A stretch of 38,993 nt of DNA from Lactifluus volemus (GCA_022376515.1 WTXI01000325.1:1-38993), one strand, 5' to 3'. Positions 19,732 through 31,499 are shown, counted from the first letter of the stretch. Notes: generated by a model not told the origin, from the sequence alone. Made by a program: numbers and translations.

Positions 19732-20907
19732 TCACTGCGACTCCCAGAAGTTAGCGTCCAGATCGTGGATGTCGTCATCGTAGTCGTCGTCGTCATACTT
19801 CCCCCAGCTGTTCTTGTAATCCTCGTTGTCCTTAGCCACTTTGCTCCACGCGTCAGGACACTTGGCGCGATCGTAAAATTTGTGGGCCCAGCCAATCTTG
19901 CAGGGGCCGTGGAGCGGGCAGTTGGTGTGGGGGAAGTAGCACCAGTCTTTGCCGTGACCGCTCTTCCCGCATAGCGGGCACGGGTCTGGGTAGCGGCGAT
20001 GCTTTCTGGGGTTCTTGCGCGTCCTCTTGCCGCGTCTTTCTCGGCTGCCCGCGCCACTGCGCAACCTTTCGCCGCGGTTGCGTGACCATTCAATAATGGC
20101 CCTTCCCCTGGTCTCAGCGTTGGGGACGGCGATAGGTGGCGAGTTGGTTCTAGAGCGCAGTGGGACACGAAGGGAGGGGTCGTCGCTGGCTACGAGGGGC
20201 ATGATCCGGTCGAAGAAGCACGAGCATTGGAGGCGGCGCCTACAGTCCCTCATCTGTTGCGCCTGTATGCTGGTTTCGTGGTCTAGTTCTCGCTCCTGCT
20301 CCTGGATGTGGATCAGCTTTCCCTGTAACGCCCTGTACCTTTCCACCTCGGCCGTCAGTCCGGGGTCTCCAAGGTCCTTCAGGGCGTCGTCGACCGTCCT
20401 CTTGAATAGGTTGTGTATACTGATGAGTTTCTTGTCGTCGACGCTGGATGACTTCCCCCAGACTGGGGCGCGCGCTGTGAGAGGGGCGCCATAGGGTCCG
20501 TCGCCGTACGCAGTCAGTCCCTCGATGACGGGGTCATCGCGGTCGAGGTGATACTTGACGAATTCTGCGCGGACCCAGTTCCCGCTTTCATCTCGGAGGG
20601 TGAACGTGTAACTGTTCGGGTTACACGGGTCGTAGCGTTTGAAGCCCTCGGGGGTTTTCGCCAATTCCCTGGCTGGGGGTGGCAGTGAGAGGCGAGGGAT
20701 TTCGAGTTCTTCCTGCTTTACTGCAGGTTTGGGGGACGGGGAGCGGACGTGATAGCTGGGGGATCGCGGCGACGGTGTGAGCGGGGGCAGGGTACCCATG
20801 ATGACTTCTGCAGCATCTGGGGATTCGCCAGCTAGGCGGAGAATTTCTTCATGGACGGGGTCGACAGTGGCGGGCGTGTGGTAAGAGATCGCAGAGGAGT
20901 CGGACAT
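19732..20907 (-). CDS. Gag protein of element B with CCHC zinc knuckle
   Basis: This is an uninterrupted 391-codon ORF starting MSDSSAISYHTPATVDPVHE. The middle includes YTFTLRDESGNWVRAEFVKY and a probable coiled coil around RYRALQGKLIHIQEQERELD. A basic linker (SRERRGKRTRKNPRKHRR) precedes a zinc knuckle CPLCGKSGHGKDWC at residues 310-323, with a further Cys/His stretch YFPHTNCPLHGPC. The C-terminus is very acidic. The knuckle and the position between leader and polypurine tract identify it as gag. It is one of the few intact ORFs in the window, and it would have to be mobilised by a partner element's pol. Confidence 0.82.
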   Translation of the reverse strand: MSDSSAISYHTPATVDPVHEEILRLAGESPDAAEVIMGTLPPLTPSPRSPSYHVRSPSPKPAVKQEELEIPRLSLPPPARELAKTPEGFKRYDPCNPNSYTFTLRDESGNWVRAEFVKYHLDRDDPVIEGLTAYGDGPYGAPLTARAPVWGKSSSVDDKKLISIHNLFKRTVDDALKDLGDPGLTAEVERYRALQGKLIHIQEQERELDHETSIQAQQMRDCRRRLQCSCFFDRIMPLVASDDPSLRVPLRSRTNSPPIAVPNAETRGRAIIEWSRNRGERLRSGAGSRERRGKRTRKNPRKHRRYPDPCPLCGKSGHGKDWCYFPHTNCPLHGPCKIGWAHKFYDRAKCPDAWSKVAKDNEDYKNSWGKYDDDDYDDDIHDLDANFWESQ

Positions 20908-21060
20908 TTCTGTTGAGGTATGGAGAGGAGTGGGATTGATAGAGATAGAGCGAATGCTGACGACTTGAAGTTGGGTATCGTCCGTATTTATGCCCAGCTT
21001 GAGCGCTTTTGTTGGGTGTTTTCGGGTGAATTCTTTGATGAGGTCGGGGGCGTGTACATT

Positions 21061-21075
21061 GTCACAGGGTTCCCA
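21061..21075 (-). other. Element B primer binding site
   Basis: The minus strand reads TGGGAACCCTGTGAC from 21075 down. It starts with TGG as expected for pairing to a tRNA 3'-CCA end, and lies exactly where element B's 5' LTR should end. The tRNA identity is not determined. Confidence 0.5.
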
Positions 21076-21680
21076 TGTTATGGACTGACATGTGCTTGCT
21101 GACTCATACTATACGTTTTCGGACTGATGACTCATTTCTGCTGACTCCCTTGCTTATGTGAATGGACTGCCGATCACTTTGTTTCAGATCGCCTACTTAT
21201 TTTCTCACGACATAGCTTTACACAGCACCGTACAGCCTCAAGCAACAGCCACATGCACAGGATGACTCGCTGATTCCTGAAACATGTTTCAAACCCTGAA
21301 AGCTGTACGAAGGTCACAGCCCCTACGGCTGTGTACATAGCCGCGTCTTCTTATATATAAACCCTGTACTTTCTGCCCTAGAGACCTTAAGTCTCAGTTT
21401 TGTTTCGCAATCCAAGTCTTCTATCTATTAGAACCTTGCTTGCCTAGAGGCATCAGACCTGAGAGAACCCTCTTGACATCACGACCTTCGACTTCTTGAC
21501 ACTTTGGTCTTATCCCTAAGCCCAAAGCCCTTGACCTCTGAAACACTATTGACTTAGTCGTTTACTAAGTCTCGTCTTTTATCGAACCTTTGATCTTGAC
21601 TTGCACGTCTTGCAAGTCTAGTTCTTGACTTTACGAACGCTCGTACACTTCGTACAAAGGTCCTACTTGGAACCTTAACA
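21076..21680 (+). repeat. Gypsy-A LTR, copy 2
   Basis: The 605-bp LTR has the same TGTTATGG..CCTTAACA ends as copy 1. The self-primer word AAGTCTCAGTTT is at 21389-21400. Confidence 0.88.
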
Positions 21681-21727
21681 CAAACTGAGACTTTAAACTC
21701 TCACATTTGTGAACAAACGAACGAACC

Positions 21728-22914
21728 ATGTCAGACAGCTCTAGAGGCAGTCCATATGGTAGATTCACCGCGTTAGCTGAAGAATCTCCTGAACAAGATC
21801 GCCCTACACAAGGCGATGACGATGATGACGAAGCCCTTGCGCAGGCCACAGGGACTAGACTTCGCGCCCACTCCCATACCCCTATGATTTCATTTGAACA
21901 AGCGATTGAACAAGTGAAGCAACCCGCAACCCCATCTGACTCTGGAAGTGGCGAAGAACCAAACTACAACGTAGCTCTAGACCTGCTACCAAGCAGCCCC
22001 ACTGATGAACAGCTCGAGCAAATGAAGAAAATATTTGCTAAGCCACCGACACCTGAACCAATACCCGACCCAAACGCCCCGCTCACCCCTAAGGAACTCC
22101 TCGCCCTAAACACCATATTCAAATCCAAAGCCCCCGCTTCCACAAGCACCTCCCCCATCCAGTCCTTGGCAGCGCGAGCCTTCCATGCAGCTGCACAAGG
22201 AGTTGCAGGCTACGCTCTACTCCCCCCTTTTCAAATCGCCTCAGCAACCGCTACAGTAACACCCACCGCTTCAGCCCTCTTTTCCCAACCTAAAGGAAAA
22301 AGCAAGAAAGCCTCCACCACGGCAAGTGGTAGTGGAGCAGTCTTCAGCGGCGGTGGAGGAGGAGGTGGTACTCCTGGAGGCAGTGGAGGAGGTGGAGGAG
22401 CACCTGGTAGTCCTGGAGGAGGAGGAGGAGGAGGTGGCGGTGGTGGTGGTGGTGGAGGAGGCGGAGCAGCAGCAGCTCCCCTTCAACAAGGACAAGGCTT
22501 TGCTCAAATCCCCGCTGCTGGAGGAGGGTTAATGGGAATTCCCCCAAAACCCTTTGATGGAAATAGATCGCGATCGAAACGATTCATGGAAATCTTCGAA
22601 AACTACCGAAGATTAAACCAAGGAAACCCCGGAATGTCGAACCCTGCAAACCGAATCCTCATGTTCACCACGTTTATGTCTGGACCACGTTGTGAAGGCT
22701 GGGCCCAAGCACGCCTTAACTCCCTAGGAGGATACCTAGACCGTGGAGGAGACCCCAACGACCTAGACCTTTGGGTTGGTTTCAAACAAAGGTTCCTTGA
22801 GGACTTCCGAGATGCCGCTGCAAAAGAAGATGCCCTCACAAAGTTTGCGAAACTTCGGATGATCGGAGATGAACTGGACGATTACACTACTTCGTTCAAT
22901 GACCTTCTTGAAGA
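21728..22914 (+). CDS. Gypsy-A gag, copy 2 (3'-truncated by copia LTR)
   Basis: The frame is intact from MSDSSRGSPYGRF.. to LLED, then runs a few codons into the copia LTR (stop 22940). It includes the acidic DDDDDE patch near residue 30, the proline-rich middle, a long glycine run (22350-22470) and most of the capsid-like domain (FMEIFENYRRLNQGNP, ILMFTTFMSGPRCEGWAQAR). The zinc knuckle is lost. It is the better guide to the original gag sequence and shows which changes in copy 1 are damage. Confidence 0.88.
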
Positions 22915-23210
22915 TGTTGGGAGCGCAGCCTCGCAGGCGTAAGTCGAGCCAACGCTTCGCAGTCACACGTCACATGACGCGTGACACCGATACCAAGGAC
23001 TTTCTGCGTTCTACACTAAGTCGAATTTATTATCTCCTTATAGCTTAACTCCCTTACAATTTTGACCTCAGTCGTTCATTCCTTATATAGTGTAGACACC
23101 GTGTTCACCTTGCCTCAGTCTTTTCACTTTAGACTGAGGTTAGTCACTCTTTATTCTTTCATTCCTCAGTAAACTTACTATCTACTTAGACTTAGGATTC
23201 TCATCCAATA
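22915..23210 (+). repeat. Copia 5' LTR
   Basis: The LTR runs TGTTGG..CCAATA. It differs from the 3' LTR at four positions, each a CG in one copy and TG or CA in the other. A TATATA-like box is at 23081-23088. Confidence 0.88.
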
Positions 23211-23222
23211 GATTATGAGACC
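23211..23222 (+). other. Copia primer binding site (tRNA-Met anticodon arm type)
   Basis: GATTATGAGACC directly follows the LTR. The word AGATTATGAGAC, with the last LTR base, is complementary to the anticodon arm of eukaryotic elongator tRNA-Met (..GTCTCATAATCT..). This fits the half-tRNA priming known for copia elements. Confidence 0.55.
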
Positions 23223-23298
23223 TGAGCTTTAAGAGCTCTCGAAGACACCGCGCGCGCACAACAAATTCCGAACAAGCCAAAACAAGTCCTAACGCAGA

Positions 23299-26200
23299 AT
23301 GTCTACACCACACGGTACAAGTGCCTCCTCCGCAGGGGCCTTGACTTCTTCTCAGACTGCTCTGGGATGACCCCCCCATTTGCTCAACCTCCCCCTTCTC
23401 GAAATGGACGGTAGCAATTACACTTTCTGGAAGTGCCGCGTAGAGACTGTCTTCACCTACCATGACCTTTGGTCAGTCACCAGCGGAACCCTCACAAAAC
23501 CAGATCCATCAGCCAATCCAATGGGTTTCGCGCACTGGAACACCAAAAACGAGAGCGCGCGAATGCATCTCGTAATGGCCATGACGGACGAGCCACTCAA
23601 CTCGGTCCTCGACACGAAATCCGCAAAGGATACCTGGAGTCGATTAGCGGAACGTTACGAGGGGAAAGGCGAGCAGAGGATAACCCACCTCATTGACGAC
23701 GTCTTCCGCCGCCAGCTCCTCGATACGGAGCCCCTCAAGCCGCAAATAAATTCCTTAATTCGTTCCGCTCGCATGATCACCGCCCTCGGACTTGCTCTCG
23801 ACGACCGCATAATCGTGCACACCATTATCGGGGCGCTACCACCTTCCTTATCCACCCTAAAAACGATACTCTCCACCCGCGACAACATCGACATCGAAAA
23901 CACGAAGTCCCAAATCGTACGAGACGAGCAGCGCCGTGTTCACGAATCGGGCATGGCCGCTACCGCTTTTTTCGCCAAGTCGATTAAGGCCGCTAAAAAA
24001 GGGAAAGGAAAGGGTAAAGGAAATCAGGAAGACAAGTCCAAAAAGTATTGCAACCACTGCAAAATTAAGGGACACGATACGGGCGAATGTCGAAAGCTGA
24101 AGAAGGAGCAGGAGGCCAAAGCAACCGCAAACGCGAAACCGGCAACCGCGACGCCCGCAGCAACGGCGAAAATTGCGAACGCCGACGAAACGACCTCGGA
24201 CGAGACCATCCGAACCGTCCATGTCTTCCGAGCGCAGTCGAATGCTACCAATCTGAAGTTAAACCAGAATTCCTGGATAATGGACTCTGGTGCATCACGC
24301 ACCATGTGCTCCAACAGAAATTGGTTCCAGCAGTTCTCCACCCTTACCCGGAATATCCCCGTCGTCCTGGGTGATAACAGCGCCATCCAAGGCATCGGCT
24401 AGGGACGCGTACATGTTCGAATGCGCGCCGGAAACGAGTGGAACGATGTCATACTACAGAACGTCCTGTACGTTCCTGAGCTGCACGGAAACTTATTGTC
24501 CATCTCCCACCTCACCGGCTGCGGCGCCGATGTCCGATTCGCTGGGCAAGGCTGCCAGATATTCGATTCAAACGAAAACGTTATCTGCGAGGGTCAGCGG
24601 CATCAAAATCTCTATCTCATGAATATACAAACAGTCCCCCTTGCCACCGCTCGAATCGCGATCGTCGAATCGTTCCCCGCGGAAGGCGATGATTTATCCC
24701 CCGCGCACGAATTTGCCTTAACGGCACGGGCCCCATCTGCGAAAGCCGATCTGGCTACATGGCACCGACGCCTCGGCCACCTGAACACGGACACGATCCT
24801 ACGCATGGCCCGAAAGGGCATCGTCAGTGGCATCGAGATTACATCCGGGAAATCACTTACAACCCCTTGCGAACCCTGCTTGAAAGGAAAGCAAACTCGA
24901 GTCGAAATCCAGAAGACAACGGAATCACGATCGGACAAGGTCCTCGGCCGCGTCCACTCGGACCTATGTGGCAAGATCCTGACCCGATCACATAAAGGGT
25001 ACTATTACTTCGTCACATGGATCGATGACGCATCCCGCAAAGTCTTTGTGGATGGCCTGCGCGAAAAATCGGACACACTCGACCGCTTCAAAGTGTTTGT
25101 CGAACGCGCCGAGGTGCAGACCGGGAAACGACTTCGGCTTCTCCGTTCGGATGGAGGGGGCGAATACAAAGGGGGGGACTTCAATAAATTCCTAGAAGAG
25201 AGGGGTATTCAGCACGAAATAACAACACCGCACACGCCGGAGCACAACGGCGTTGCCGAGCGGATGAACCGCACGTTGCTCGATAAGGTCCGAGCCATGC
25301 TCACCGACGCGAGCCTCCCCGACACGTATTGGTACGACGCGCTGGAGTACGCCGCCCTGCTGCACAACGTCTCGCACACGCACGCGCTCGACAACCTAAC
25401 ACCAGACGAAGTCTGGAGCAGTAACAAACCGGACATATCAATGTACCGGGTATTCGGCTCCCGAGCCTTCATGCACGTCCCGAAGAAAAAACGTGCAAAA
25501 TTGGCCGCGCGATCACTGATCTGCACATTTATCGGCTTAGCAAAAAATCGGAAAGCTTACCGACTTGTGCACCGGAAATCAGGCCGTTTTTTCGAGTCGC
25601 GCGACGTCGTATTCGATGAAGGGGGGCCCGTAAAGCGCTTCGAGCGCATAATCCTCGAACCCGACGAAACACCCGACGCCGCGACCGCAACGCCATCGGG
25701 AACACCACAAATCCTGAAGGCATCTCCAAGTCCCTCAGAAACTGATAGTAACTCTGAAAACGAATCAGTCAGTGAATCAGAAATCGAGGAGTTACTTGAT
25801 GAAACACCTACAGCACCTCCACCTCCTCCCGATCTCCCGATTGCGCTCTCCCGTCCTAAACGCAATGTCCGTGCACCCATCCGTGACGACGACGCACGCT
25901 ATTCCGCGACGTCATACGGAGCGCGCAAGCGAAACACCGAACGCGCTGCCATTGCGCAAGGCGATCCCGCCAGTGACCCACAGACCTATGCCGAGGCGAT
26001 GGCACGTCCCGACGCCGTCGAATGGGAACTAGCTTGTAACGACGAGAAACGCATGTTTGAGAACATGGGGGTATACGAATTGGTGCCGCGCCCGACCGAT
26101 CGAAAAATCGTCGGAAGTAAATGGGTCTTCTGCATAAAACGCGGACCCGATGGCACGATCCAAAAATATAAGGCTCGCCTAGTCGCACAGGGCTTCACCC

Positions 26201-27525
26201 AAACTGAAGGGATCGACTTTGATGAGACATTCGCCCCAGTGGCGAAGTTTGCCTCGCTGCGCACCGTCCTCGCGCTCGCTGCCGAACTCGATCTGAAAGT
26301 CCATCAGTTGGACGTCAAATCAGCCTACCTCAACAGGGACTTGAAAGAGGAGATCTATATGGCTCCCCCCCCAGGCTTTGACACTCCAGATGGCATGGTC
26401 TTGAGATTGAAAAAGGCCGTTTACGGCACGAAGCAAGGAGGGCGCGCGTGATACGAACACATCAAATCGACGCTCAAATCGATGGGCTACGCACGCACCA
26501 ATGCCGATCACGCCGTCTTCACCCGCTTGAAGGACGAAACACTCTCCATAATTGCACTATATGTTGATGATATCACCATGGCCTGCAAAAGTCTCAAAAC
26601 TATCAATGAAGACAAGGAGAAGTTAAAGAAAACATACCAAATGACAGACCTAGGTGAGATCACCTGGATCCTAGGAATGCACGTAACGCGCGATCGCGAT
26701 GCCGGCTGGATCGCCCTATCGCAGGAGAGGTACATCAACGATGTCCTCGAACGCCTAGGAAAGGCCGACGTCAGGCCGATCAGCACACCCGCGGTCCCGA
26801 ACGAGCATCTCCTGAAGCTCGACTCACCCGAGACAAACGTCAAGGCATACCAGAGCGCGATCGGAGCGCTGATGTACCCGATGCTTGGGACACGCCCCGA
26901 CCTGGCCTACACTGTGGCCGCGCTCGGACGCCACGCCGCCAACCCCGGTGAAGAGCACTTGTGAGCCCTCGACCATGCGTTCCGATACCTCCGAGCCACG
27001 AGCGACTGACGCCTCGTCTTCCAGAGGGGAGCCCAAGATGGGACCCATCTCCATGGTTACGTCGACGCTGACTGGGCCAGCGACATGAACGATCGCAAAT
27101 CGACCTCGGGGTTCGTCTTCATGTTGGCCGGAGGAGCGATAAGCTGGAGCTCGAAAAAGCAACAGACAGTCGCATTATCGAGTACCAAGGCCGAATACAT
27201 CGCAGGCGCGCACGCGGCAAAAGAGGCCGCCTGGTTAAAAAACCTAGTCAGCGAAATCTGGAAAGATCAAAAAACTGACTTACCCATCATCCTTTACATT
27301 GACAACCAATCAGCTATCTCTATCGCAAAGAATCCGGAGTTCCATGATCGCACCAAGCACATTGATGTCAGGCATCACTTTCTCAGGCAACAAGTTGATC
27401 TGAAAGTCATCAGCCTCAAGTACATGCCTACAGATGAGCAAGTTGCTGATGTACTCACCAAGGGTCTTGCACGAGAGAAGCACGAACGCTTCGCAGCCTG
27501 CATGGGCCTACGCCGTGCGGACTGA
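23299..27525 (+). pseudogene. Copia gag-pol polyprotein, five in-frame stops
   Basis: One frame runs from ATG 23299 to TGA 27523-27525 without any frameshift. Stops are TGA 23368, TAG 24400, TGA 26449, TGA 26962 and TGA 27007. Domains in order are: gag of the UBN2 type (about residues 30-230), CCHC knuckle CNHCKIKGHDTGEC (about 250), protease DSGAS (about 329), and pre-integrase WHRRLGHLNTDTI (about 485). Next come integrase (HSDLCG, RSDGGGEYKG, HNGVAERMNR) and RT (WVFCIKRGPDGTIQKYKARL, LDVKSAYLN, YVDDI). RNase H closes the frame (STKAEYIAG, DNQSAISIAKN, KHIDVRHHFLR). Two of the stops replace a conserved Trp (GGRA-x-Y, EEHL-x-A). The copy is recent but dead. Confidence 0.93.
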
Positions 27526-27532
27526 GGGGGCG
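27526..27532 (+). other. Copia polypurine tract
   Basis: GGGGGCG, preceded by TGA, lies immediately before the 3' LTR start at 27533. This is the usual site for plus-strand priming. Confidence 0.6.
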
Positions 27533-27698
27533 TGTTGGGAGCGCAGCCTCACAGGCGTAAGTCAAGCCAACGCTTTGCAGTCACACGTCACATGACGCGT
27601 GACACCGATACCAAGGACTTTCCGCGTTCTACACTAAGTCGAATTTATTATCTCCTTATAGCTTAACTCCCTTACAATTTTGACCTCAGTCGTTCATT
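27533..27698 (+). repeat. Copia 3' LTR, left part
   Basis: These are the first 166 bases of the 3' LTR, up to and including the GTTCATT target of the CACTA-like insertion. Confidence 0.9.
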
Positions 27699-27870
27699 CC
27701 CAGTGAAAAGTCGATTTAAGTAAATTTAATTCGATTGATAAAAATTAATTACGATTTAAGTAAATTTAACTCGATTGATAAAAATTGATTACGATTTAAG
27801 TAAATTGAAACCGAATGATACCGATTAAATTAATTCGATTCAATCGATTTCGGCTAAACTAAATTGAATG
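27699..27870. repeat. Left TIR and subterminal repeats
   Basis: The TIR is followed by three spaced copies of CGATTTAAGTAAATT and repeats of GATTGATAAAAATT. They resemble the right end and probably bind transposase. Confidence 0.75.
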
Positions 27871-28154
27871 TCATCCGAACACAATTGAAGCGGATCGAAT
27901 CATATCAACCAGCTTACGCGAGATTAAATTTCGATCTAAAGCACTTGATTAGAATCGAATTGATATATCCCAGTCAGTGCACTGAGATTATTGAATACGC
28001 AGATACTCTGGAAACACAGTACTACTGTCCAGTCACATGGTCGGCGCATATAATCACATGGCCAGTTGCGCGTGCATCGCAATACTAGACCTACTGTTCT
28101 TCCGACTACTCCACACGCGTTGCATACTTAGATCGATAGGACTATATTGCCTCA

Positions 28155-31100
28155 ATGTCGATGCCAAATACACCAGAGGGCGAGGAATGGTACTGCTCGT
28201 GCTCACGACATTGTAAAGAGAAGAGATCCGTATCTAAAGCGACTTATTTCCGTCATCGGCCGTTCCGGGACGCGGATTATCGCGAAGAGCTTAGAATACG
28301 GACGGGCGGAATATCCGATCAGCCTACGCGAGTCCCATCCGTGGGGAGCTATGGGAATGGTGTGCATTTTTTCGCTCTCGATGCGATGTTTCCTTAAGTG
28401 TATTGGAAAGTAAACCGATCCGGAACGCAAAAGATATCTATCCGCTCTGATTCTGACTCAAATCTGGGTATTCGGTCCCAAACCACCTCGGATATACATG
28501 ATCCTCGTGCGAATGATGTAGCGCGTCCACCCACCCTTGCACATGAGACGGAGAATACCTCACAAGAAGATCAAATTCGCTCCGATGCTGGATTTGATCA
28601 TGAACGGGACGACTCTTTCTTTCCTGATCATGGATCAGATGATCAGATCTATCAGAGCGATCAGAGATTGTCCGCTGCTATAGATCCACACCCAGTAGAT
28701 TATTCTACCGCTACCCCCGCTGATGGCGCTGAGCTCTCCGACTCGGACGTCTATGTTGGTCGTGATGCGATCCCAGATGATTCACCTGGGTTCTTTGACG
28801 ATCTCTGTCCTGATCCGGCTGGTCGCATTGTCCCCAATGTCGCTGCGCTTCAAACTGCATTATCCTTTATTGAAGAGCTGCGTGCGGCAACCTTAGATCG
28901 CGATCAATTGTCCGAAGATGCCCGCCAACGACTTCGCACACCAGTTACATCGCAAGTGGATCTATTGGACAAAGACATACGATTGTGTCTAGATCTATTC
29001 TTGGCAACGACAAGTGGCTCTGAGGAAACATACAAGAAGACATTGGCTGCGGTCAAGCGCCGCCTTCCGGACGCCGATCTACTCTCGCATGCGCGAATTA
29101 AACTATACATTCAGGAGCTTACAGCGATCGAGCCAGTTATGACAGATATGTGTGTGAACTCGTGCATTGGGTTCACAGGTCCATTCCGCGATAAAACAAT
29201 CTGTCCGGTGTGTCAGGAGGCACGTTATGAGAATGTCAGGCAGAAGAATAAGGTGTCAACACGGCCGCGAAAGCAATTTATAACGATCCCCATCGGCCCA
29301 CAGATCCAGGCGCAGTGGCGCAGCGAGAAGGCTGCATACAACATGGGCCATCGTCGGCGTGCAATGGAATTGATTGTTGATAAGATCACACAAAGTCTGC
29401 CTATCGATGAATATAGCGATATATATTCTTCGGAAGAATTCACTCGGGCTGTCCTCGAGGGGGACATTAAGCCCGACGACACCGTTCTTATGTTATCGAT
29501 CGATGGTGCTCAGCTGTACCAGCACAAGCAATCGGACTGTTGGATTTACATCTGGGTCTTGCTCGATTTGCCACCGGATCTGCGATACAAGAAGAAGTAC
29601 GTCCTTCCAGGTGGCTTTATACCGGGTCCTCATAAGCCCAAAAACTTGGACTCCTTCCTATTCCCGGGACTATACCATCTCGCCGCTCTCCAGCGGGATG
29701 GACTTCGGATCTGGGACGCTAGCCTCGATCGCGTGTTTACATCATTCCCATTCTTATATCTGGGCATGGCTGATGGCCCCGGACTGTCCCAGCTTCATGG
29801 ACAAGTCGGACATCACGGAGCCTTTGGCTGTCGTCTCTATTGCGGTCTTAAAGGCAGGCACAAGGACAATGGACCGCATTACTACCCTGCAATGCTAAAG
29901 CCATTGGACTATGATGTCTCTGGTTGCGATCATGATGACATCGATATCTATAAGCTTGCAGGTCCCTCGCCCGATCTGTACCAGGACGGTTTGCGTAGAT
30001 TGCTGCAGAGCCGCAATGACACACATTACAAACGAGTGCGCAGGGAGACTGGGATCTGTAAACCAAGTATCTTCAGCGGATTAAATCCTCGACGGTCCCT
30101 GGCACCTCCGAGGTGCTTCGCGATAGACATCATGCATCTTATCTCGCTTAATCTACCCGATCTCTTTCTGGGGCTATGGCGCGGGACTATCGATTGCGAT
30201 AAGGATGACTCAAAATCGGACTGGCCGTGGCTCTGTCTCGTTGGCGATGTCTGGCGGATGCATGGCCACGAAGTTGCACTGTGCAAGCCATACTTGCCCG
30301 GGTCGTTTGATCGACCCCCTCGAAATCCAGCAGATAAGATTTCGAGCGGTTATAAGGCATGGGAATTTCTAATGTACATCTTTGGCCTGGGACCAGCTCT
30401 GTTTCTGGGCATACTACCTGATGCGTACTGGAAGCACTTCTGTAAGCTTGTGCAAGGCGTGCGGATCATCCACCAGCGGCGCATCGAGGTAGAGCAGTTG
30501 GTTGCTGCACACAGCCTCCTCCTCGAGTTTGTTGAAGAGTTCGAGAACCTCTATTACGCTCGACTCCCTGCAAGGCTACATTTTGTACGCCAGAGCATCC
30601 ACGCCATGGCCCATCTCGCACGGGAGACTGTGCGCATTGGCCCGGGAGTGTATATTCAGCAATGGACGCTTGAACGTACTATCGGAAGTCTGGGACAGGA
30701 GATGAAGCAACCTTCGAACCCCTTTTCAAATATTGCGAACCGCGGGCTTAGGCGCAGTCAAGTCAATGCTCTGAAGGCTATAATTCCCGATTTCGATGAC
30801 ACTGATGTGCACGTTCCCGGCGGTGCAATCAAATCGCAAGATGACGATTACGTTCTTCTCGGTACAAAGGACACGAGCGCACGTCTACTCGATGGTGCAT
30901 ATGCCGATGCATTTCGCGAATTCATGCTCTCAGAGGTGGAGGCTCTCGCTGAAGACTGGACACCGAAGGTCATACGATGGGCAAGACTTCGCCTACCAAA
31001 TCAACAAATCTCTCGTGCGTGGTGGAGCCAGCTCTACCAAGAGGGCGGAGGGTCTCGAGAAGCACGGTGCTCTCACAATGTTAAGGTGACTTGCATCTCA

Positions 31101-31487
31101 TCCAAGATATGTACGCGATGAACCCCACTGAACAGATGCATCTAGATACTATTAGATCGGACTCCCCGTTTTGCGGTAGTCCAGTTCTACTTTCTCAGCA
31201 ACCACTCCGGAACGGTGCGCAAGTATGCGCTTGTGTCAATGTGGTCTGAACCGGATGCGCGACTGCTTGGTCTGTCGCATGGTACATTGTATGTATGCTC
31301 GCATATGGGCGCGAGTGATCTGCGTGTTATCGAGGTCAATTCTATCCTCTCTGTTGTGGCACTAATACCCATGAAACCGAGCGATGGAGCAGCAAGTGAA
31401 CGATTTTTTGTAGTAGAGAAACCAGGTTTAGATGCATTCATTATTGGACAGGGCGATGATTATAATCCAGTAGATTATGAAGAGTAA
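28155..31487 (+). pseudogene. CACTA-like Tnp2/DUF4218 transposase
   Basis: The N-terminal piece (28155-28394) has the Cys-rich start WYCSCSRHCKEKRSVSKATY typical of fungal Tnp2-type proteins. An in-frame TAA (28395-28397) interrupts it unless an unrecognised intron removes it. The main frame (28398-31085) contains the catalytic-core signatures SIDGAQLYQHKQSDCWIYIW and MADGPGLSQLHGQVGHHGAF. It also has GCRLYCGLKGRHK, DIMHLISLNLPDLFLGLW, the DUF4218-like segment LLLEFVEEFENLYYARLPAR, and ERTIGSLGQEMKQPSNPF. A phase-0 intron (31086-31145) joins an exon to 31487 containing VVQFYFL, KYALVSMW and FFVVEKPGLD. Total length is close to 1100 residues, normal for the family. Apart from the TAA it looks complete. 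Confidence 0.88.
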
Positions 31488-31499
31488 TAGTAGCTACAA

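Larger units (their letters stand above)
19194..21075 (-). mobile_element. Retroelement B: gag-only, 3' LTR present, 5' LTR missing
   Basis: Read on the minus strand, a primer site right at 21075 is followed by a leader, one gag ORF (20907-19732), a polypurine tract (GACGGGAGGTAA) and an LTR (19693-19194). Only 38 bases separate the gag stop from the LTR, so there is no room for pol. This is the layout of a non-autonomous gag-type retroelement. Its 5' LTR has been replaced by the gypsy-A LTR that starts at 21076. Confidence 0.8.
21076..22914 (+). mobile_element. Ty3/gypsy element A, copy 2 (cut by copia)
   Basis: It contains an LTR (21076-21680), primer site (21682-21693) and gag (from 21728), and ends at the copia LTR at 22915. 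The remainder of the element is not found to the right of the copia element. It is closely similar to copy 1 throughout. Confidence 0.88.

Noticed and set aside
19194..21075. Element B as a simple insertion into gypsy-A copy 1
   Set aside because: Gypsy-A RT does not resume after 21075. An LTR and gag start again instead, and no target duplication is seen.
23368..27009. Alternative genetic code (TGA read as Trp) in copia
   Set aside because: Host-type frames in the same window end with TGA, one interruption is TAG, and at 17164 a sibling copy shows CGA at the TGA position.
24000..27160. Numerous antisense ORFs of 100-120 codons within copia
   Set aside because: Mirror frames of the GC-rich polyprotein with no motifs of their own.
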